64,000 nucleotides of DNA from Vibrio penaeicida (GTDB taxonomy: Bacteria > Pseudomonadota > Gammaproteobacteria > Enterobacterales > Vibrionaceae), in the NCBI RefSeq assembly GCF_030689305.1, contig NZ_JAUYVM010000003.1, forward strand, positions 62,001-126,000, written 5' to 3'. A model generated the notes under the pieces. The model was not told the origin of the DNA and did no database searches. It saw only the letters and a list, made by a program, of their open reading frames with translations. Position 1 is the stretch's first letter. Each line of letters starts with the position of its first letter. Of the stretch, positions 61,475 through 64,000 are shown one piece after another. The position numbers and the translations under genes are program-made.

Positions 61475-62101
61475 CTACCTTAATACAGCGCCGTTTTGAG
61501 CTAAGGTTTTCAACACTTCTTTTCCCTTTTTGGGTTCAGCAGCCAGTATTGCCTTTTCAATAAGTTCGACGTTATAACCTCGCCCAAGAGCCGCCTTTGC
61601 GGTTTTATCAACGCAGTATCTTGCATCTAAGCCAACAATTCGGAGTGTGCCAACTTGCAGTTCTTCTAGCAGTTTATCTAATTCGCCTGTCTCAAATGAA
61701 TCTTGTACACGCTTTACTAGGGTATGATCTGATAGATCGGAGAAAGGCTCGGCGACTTCAGTCCCTTTCGTTCCTGCAATAGCTGCCCCACCCATTGTTA
61801 ACCGTGACAACACTTGTGTTGACAAAATAGACCATTCTTGTCGTATCGCAATGATTGGAAGCCCATTCTCTTTTGCGTTGTTTACTTCATCGAAGATCGC
61901 TGTTTGAGCGTTTAATTTATCGTCTTCACTGAATTGGTCTGAATCCCAAAACACAGTTTGAAGATCGACCATTAATACTGCGGTATTGGGGCGATGACCT
62001 ATTGGATAACCTTTACTGACGGTTCCGATTAAGCGTATACCGTTCGCAAGCCATAACAACGCAGCCACAATAGGAAGAACGATCAGCCATTGTATTATCA
62101 T
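61475..62101 (-). CDS. Membrane-anchored isochorismatase-family hydrolase
   Basis: 208 residues. An N-terminal hydrophobic anchor (IIQWLIVLPIVAALLWLANGI) precedes a cysteine-hydrolase domain with the Asp (VLMVDLQ), Lys (LVKRVQDSF) and nucleophile Cys (LDARYCVDKTA) of the isochorismatase/nicotinamidase superfamily. Members cleave amides or ethers such as nicotinamide, ureidoacrylate or N-carbamoyl compounds. An anchored form is uncommon. Its ATG overlaps the MarR stop (TAATG), so both are controlled by the MarR operators. Confidence 0.82.
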   Translation of the reverse strand: MIIQWLIVLPIVAALLWLANGIRLIGTVSKGYPIGHRPNTAVLMVDLQTVFWDSDQFSEDDKLNAQTAIFDEVNNAKENGLPIIAIRQEWSILSTQVLSRLTMGGAAIAGTKGTEVAEPFSDLSDHTLVKRVQDSFETGELDKLLEELQVGTLRIVGLDARYCVDKTAKAALGRGYNVELIEKAILAAEPKKGKEVLKTLAQNGAVLR

Positions 62102-62547
62102 TATTCTTCCTTACTCTTGGTTTGGAGTTCTTTGGTGAGATGCCTAACAAGTGATAGAGCAGAGGCAATATCGGTTTCACATAGGTTGCTCGATACACCA
62201 TCAAGCAGTTCTCGTTCCCGTTGTATTACCTGACAAATAACATCTCGACCCGACTCCGTTAACGTGATTAGGCTAGAACGCTTGTGTCGAGGGTTTGGGA
62301 TTCTTTCAGTGCTTCCAGACGCAATTGTGTCGTTCACCATGACCTGAACATATTGTCGCTTGATATCAAGCCGTTGCGCTATTTCTGGCACCGTTAGCCC
62401 GCCATGAATATAAAGAATCTCAAGCACAGCACGCATTCGAACCGTCAACCCAGTTCCTGCCAGCCCCTTTTCTACGACCTCTTCAGCCGCTTGCATCAAT
62501 GGACGCGATGCCCATATCAATTCATACAGTTCTTTTGTCTTTTTCAT
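62101..62547 (-). CDS. MarR-family regulator
   Basis: 148 residues with winged-HTH (LTVPEIAQRLDIKRQYVQVMVNDTI) and wing (NPRHKRSSLITLTESG). It is cotranscribed with the isochorismatase-like gene. Two dyads overlap its start codon and upstream region, indicating autorepression relieved by a small aromatic or oxidising ligand. Confidence 0.88.
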   Translation of the reverse strand: MKKTKELYELIWASRPLMQAAEEVVEKGLAGTGLTVRMRAVLEILYIHGGLTVPEIAQRLDIKRQYVQVMVNDTIASGSTERIPNPRHKRSSLITLTESGRDVICQVIQRERELLDGVSSNLCETDIASALSLVRHLTKELQTKSKEE

Positions 62548-62584
62548 GACATCATTAATGTCATATTGACAATGATGATGTCAA
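62547..62584. promoter_or_regulatory. MarR operators
   Basis: TGACAT-CATTA-ATGTCA (62547-62563), overlapping the start codon, and TTGACA-ATGATGA-TGTCAA (62566-62584). The shared TGACA/TGTCA half-sites suggest two binding sites for the same dimer. Confidence 0.8.
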
Positions 62585-62781
62585 TTGTTTTTGGTTGCTT
62601 TTTGTTCAAACTGAATGGGCGTCACGTATTCACTGATCTAACGAATGAGTGATCACAAGTGCAGGACATAGAGCGGATTCTCTCCTTTGTGCTTCGTTAT
62701 TGATGCTTTTAATTGTTATGTTATATTGTTACAAAGGTGTTGGGTGGATTTGTACCCAAGTAGTAAACGAGAACGAGTGGT

Positions 62782-63219
62782 ATGAAAGATACAAAAGGTG
62801 TGTTCCGCAATTTAGAAAAAATGCTCCGACAAGCAAGTTGGTTTGATGACGATTGGGACATTTATAACCGCGGGGACTATCTTCAGCTCTACAAACAGAC
62901 TTGGTTTAATCAAAATCAGGGCGGGATCCATTTCGAAACGTTTATCGAAGCGCCCCAAATAAAGCAGAAATCTTTCCCTGTATGCATGCACGCTGAAGAG
63001 GATTGCCCGTCACAATCTGAGTTTATTCGCCAATTTATGGAGCTGGAAGGAAAGCGCATAAACAGCTGGAAAGGGTATAAAACGCCGGATAGCAGTTATG
63101 GTATTTGTCAGCGTACATTGCCACTGAATTTCAAAAACCTAGAACAGCGCTTATTCGAAGAGTTTAATCGTCTTCGAGTTCTTGAAGAGAGCGTCGAGCA
63201 AGTACTCCTTAAACTCTGA
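62782..63219 (+). CDS. Conserved-looking 145-residue protein of unknown function
   Basis: Soluble, no signal peptide. Features include WFDDDWDIYNRGDYLQLYKQTWF, HFETFIEAPQIKQKSFPVCMHAEEDCPS and a helical C-terminus. The mixture of aromatic and acidic residues and the length recall small cytoplasmic vibrio proteins without assigned function. It is monocistronic by position, with a repeat cluster after its stop. Not recognised further. Confidence 0.65.
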   Translation: MKDTKGVFRNLEKMLRQASWFDDDWDIYNRGDYLQLYKQTWFNQNQGGIHFETFIEAPQIKQKSFPVCMHAEEDCPSQSEFIRQFMELEGKRINSWKGYKTPDSSYGICQRTLPLNFKNLEQRLFEEFNRLRVLEESVEQVLLKL

Positions 63220-63243
63220 TATACCCAAGCTGTTTGAGGGCTT
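63219..63243. repeat. CCCAAG interspersed repeat, copy 5
   Basis: ATATACCCAAGCTGTTTGAG followed by GGCTTT. It lies directly downstream of the 145-residue protein and runs into a 32-bp tandem repeat. Confidence 0.55.
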
Positions 63244-63319
63244 TAGAGCTTTATATTTATAGAGCTTTCTGGCTTTAGAGCCCTATGTTTATAGAGCTTT
63301 ATGGTTTTAGAGCGTTAGG
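63239..63319. repeat. 32-bp tandem repeat, 2.5 copies
   Basis: Units 63239-63270 and 63271-63302 plus a partial third to 63319, each starting GGCTTTAGAG (GGTTTTAGAG in the third) and containing TTTATAGAGCTTT. Confidence 0.8.
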
Positions 63320-63366
63320 GCATGGAAAGCGTTAGAACACCAACGAATGATGGTCAGGTTGAAGAA

Positions 63367-63555
63367 ATGAAAAAGAGAAAAAGCCCCTGTATTGATATGT
63401 GCGATTTCTCGGGCACCAAGGGCTGGTGTTTGGGATGCGGCAGAACGCGAGAAGAATGCCAAAAGTGGAAATCAATGAAGCCTTATGCCGCTAAACTTCT
63501 TCAGAAGGAGCTGCAAAAAAGGATGTCGAAATTGAATGCCGAATCAAATAAATAA
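63367..63555 (+). CDS. DUF1289 small Cys-rich protein
   Basis: 62 residues with the four cysteines of the family (SPCIDMCDF, GWCLGCGRTREEC), likely a zinc or iron-sulfur site, then a helical tail. ATG 63367 follows GAAGAA and begins MKKRKSPC, the usual DUF1289 opening. The frame is open to 63322. Function is unknown for the family. Confidence 0.8.
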   Translation: MKKRKSPCIDMCDFSGTKGWCLGCGRTREECQKWKSMKPYAAKLLQKELQKRMSKLNAESNK

Positions 63556-63710
63556 GCTCTCCATTAAACTAAACAAAAGCGCTGTTTTGTTCATAAGTTT
63601 TCATTTCTATTCATAGTTGCTCATGTCTGGGTAAATCTCTCGACTTCTATTGAACCAATCGATATTTTCACAGTCGACCTATTCTTATAATTAATAAAGA
63701 TACTTAGAAA

Positions 63711-64000
63711 ATGACATTTATGTTTACACAAACTAGTAAGCCTTTCGCTTTGCTGCTACTCGCGACATGTTCATTTTTTGCGCATTCCTCGCAACAAAAT
63801 GACGCTTTGTGGTATACGCCTACCGACATTCCCACGGACGAAACTGTTCAATTATCTAAGCTCGATAATGGCATGCGAGTCATCATGATCGACAACGACT
63901 TACCAAAACAAAGTATGTCGATACAGATGTACATTGATGCAGGCTCTCAACAAGATCCTCAACCCTATTCAGGGCTAGCGCATTTTTTAGAACACATGGC
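63711..64000 (+). CDS. M16-family zinc metallopeptidase (partial)
   Basis: The right edge cuts the gene after 96 codons. A signal peptide (FALLLLATCSFFAHSS) and the insulinase opening (VQLSKLDNGMRVIMIDND, MYIDAGSQQDP) lead to the inverted zinc motif HFLEH. Periplasmic pitrilysin-like peptidases degrade small peptides. Start could be 63711 or 63720. Confidence 0.88.
   Translation, partial: MTFMFTQTSKPFALLLLATCSFFAHSSQQNDALWYTPTDIPTDETVQLSKLDNGMRVIMIDNDLPKQSMSIQMYIDAGSQQDPQPYSGLAHFLEHM

Noticed and set aside
1..64000. CRISPR array, tRNA/rRNA genes, prophage
   Set aside because: No regularly spaced repeats of 24-37 bp with unique spacers, no cloverleaf or rRNA-like sequence and no phage structural genes were recognised on reading both strands.

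Overview
The window looks like a stretch of a Vibrio-type chromosome (Vibrionaceae, Gammaproteobacteria). The grounds are moderate GC, many LysR-type divergons, short interspersed palindromes of a kind common in vibrios (CCCAAG...CTTGGG and TAGGGTC...GACCCTA families), and a gene set of Fur-boxed nrd, pst, cus and ugp operons plus secreted toxin and protease genes. No rRNA, tRNA, CRISPR array or prophage was seen. Both edges cut genes: a DedA/TVP38-flavoprotein fusion at the left and an M16 peptidase at the right.

Layout. 1-9.2 kb: the membrane flavoprotein; a Fur-box divergon between a Cys-rich orphan protein and a eukaryote-like class I ribonucleotide reductase operon (nrdA-nrdB-glutaredoxin); an OmpR-type two-component system; a small membrane protein. 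9.3-13.2 kb: a MATE efflux pump with divergent LysR, and an OprD-type porin. 13.7-22.9 kb: a metabolic cluster with an EamA/RarD transporter, a DUF3726-like protein, a 566-residue protein of unknown function, a BCCT transporter, an M19 dipeptidase-like protein lacking part of its metal site, an aldehyde dehydrogenase, a RidA protein and a divergent LysR. Together these suggest import and breakdown of a small nitrogenous zwitterion. 23-29.3 kb: an aerolysin-type pore-forming toxin with its C-terminal propeptide but without lobe 1, a LysR regulator, and a large lipoprotein followed by an outer-membrane barrel. 29.5-33.2 kb: pstSCAB behind Pho boxes. 33.3-40.7 kb: a copper efflux operon (small Cys/His/Met-containing exported protein, CusC, CusB with two fused CusF domains, CusA, a cupredoxin) behind a textbook CueR-type promoter.

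40.8-47.3 kb: a MerR-family regulator without a metal loop, a 196-bp MITE-like element, a short-chain dehydrogenase behind a MerR-type promoter, three GNAT acetyltransferases plus a stub of a fourth, an MFS/LysR divergon and a COG0523 GTPase without its CxCC motif. 47.4-54.5 kb is accessory in character: a lone betaine-type binding protein, a secreted DNase I-fold protein with a triple-repeat C-terminus, an intact IS903-group insertion sequence, a Tat-type intradiol dioxygenase, a LasA-like M23 endopeptidase and a lone ModA. 54.5-60.5 kb: a glycerophosphodiester-type operon (DeoR-UgpC-UgpB-UgpA-UgpE-phosphodiesterase). 60.8-64 kb: a histidine phosphatase, a MarR/isochorismatase pair with clear operators, two small proteins and the start of an M16 peptidase.

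The strongest leads for something new are the Fur-controlled eukaryote-like RNR with its divergent orphan, the DUF3726/566-aa/BCCT/M19 cluster, the lobe-1-less aerolysin, and the DNase I-fold/triple-repeat secreted protein. All assignments come from reading motifs and remembered family sequences; no database search was run.
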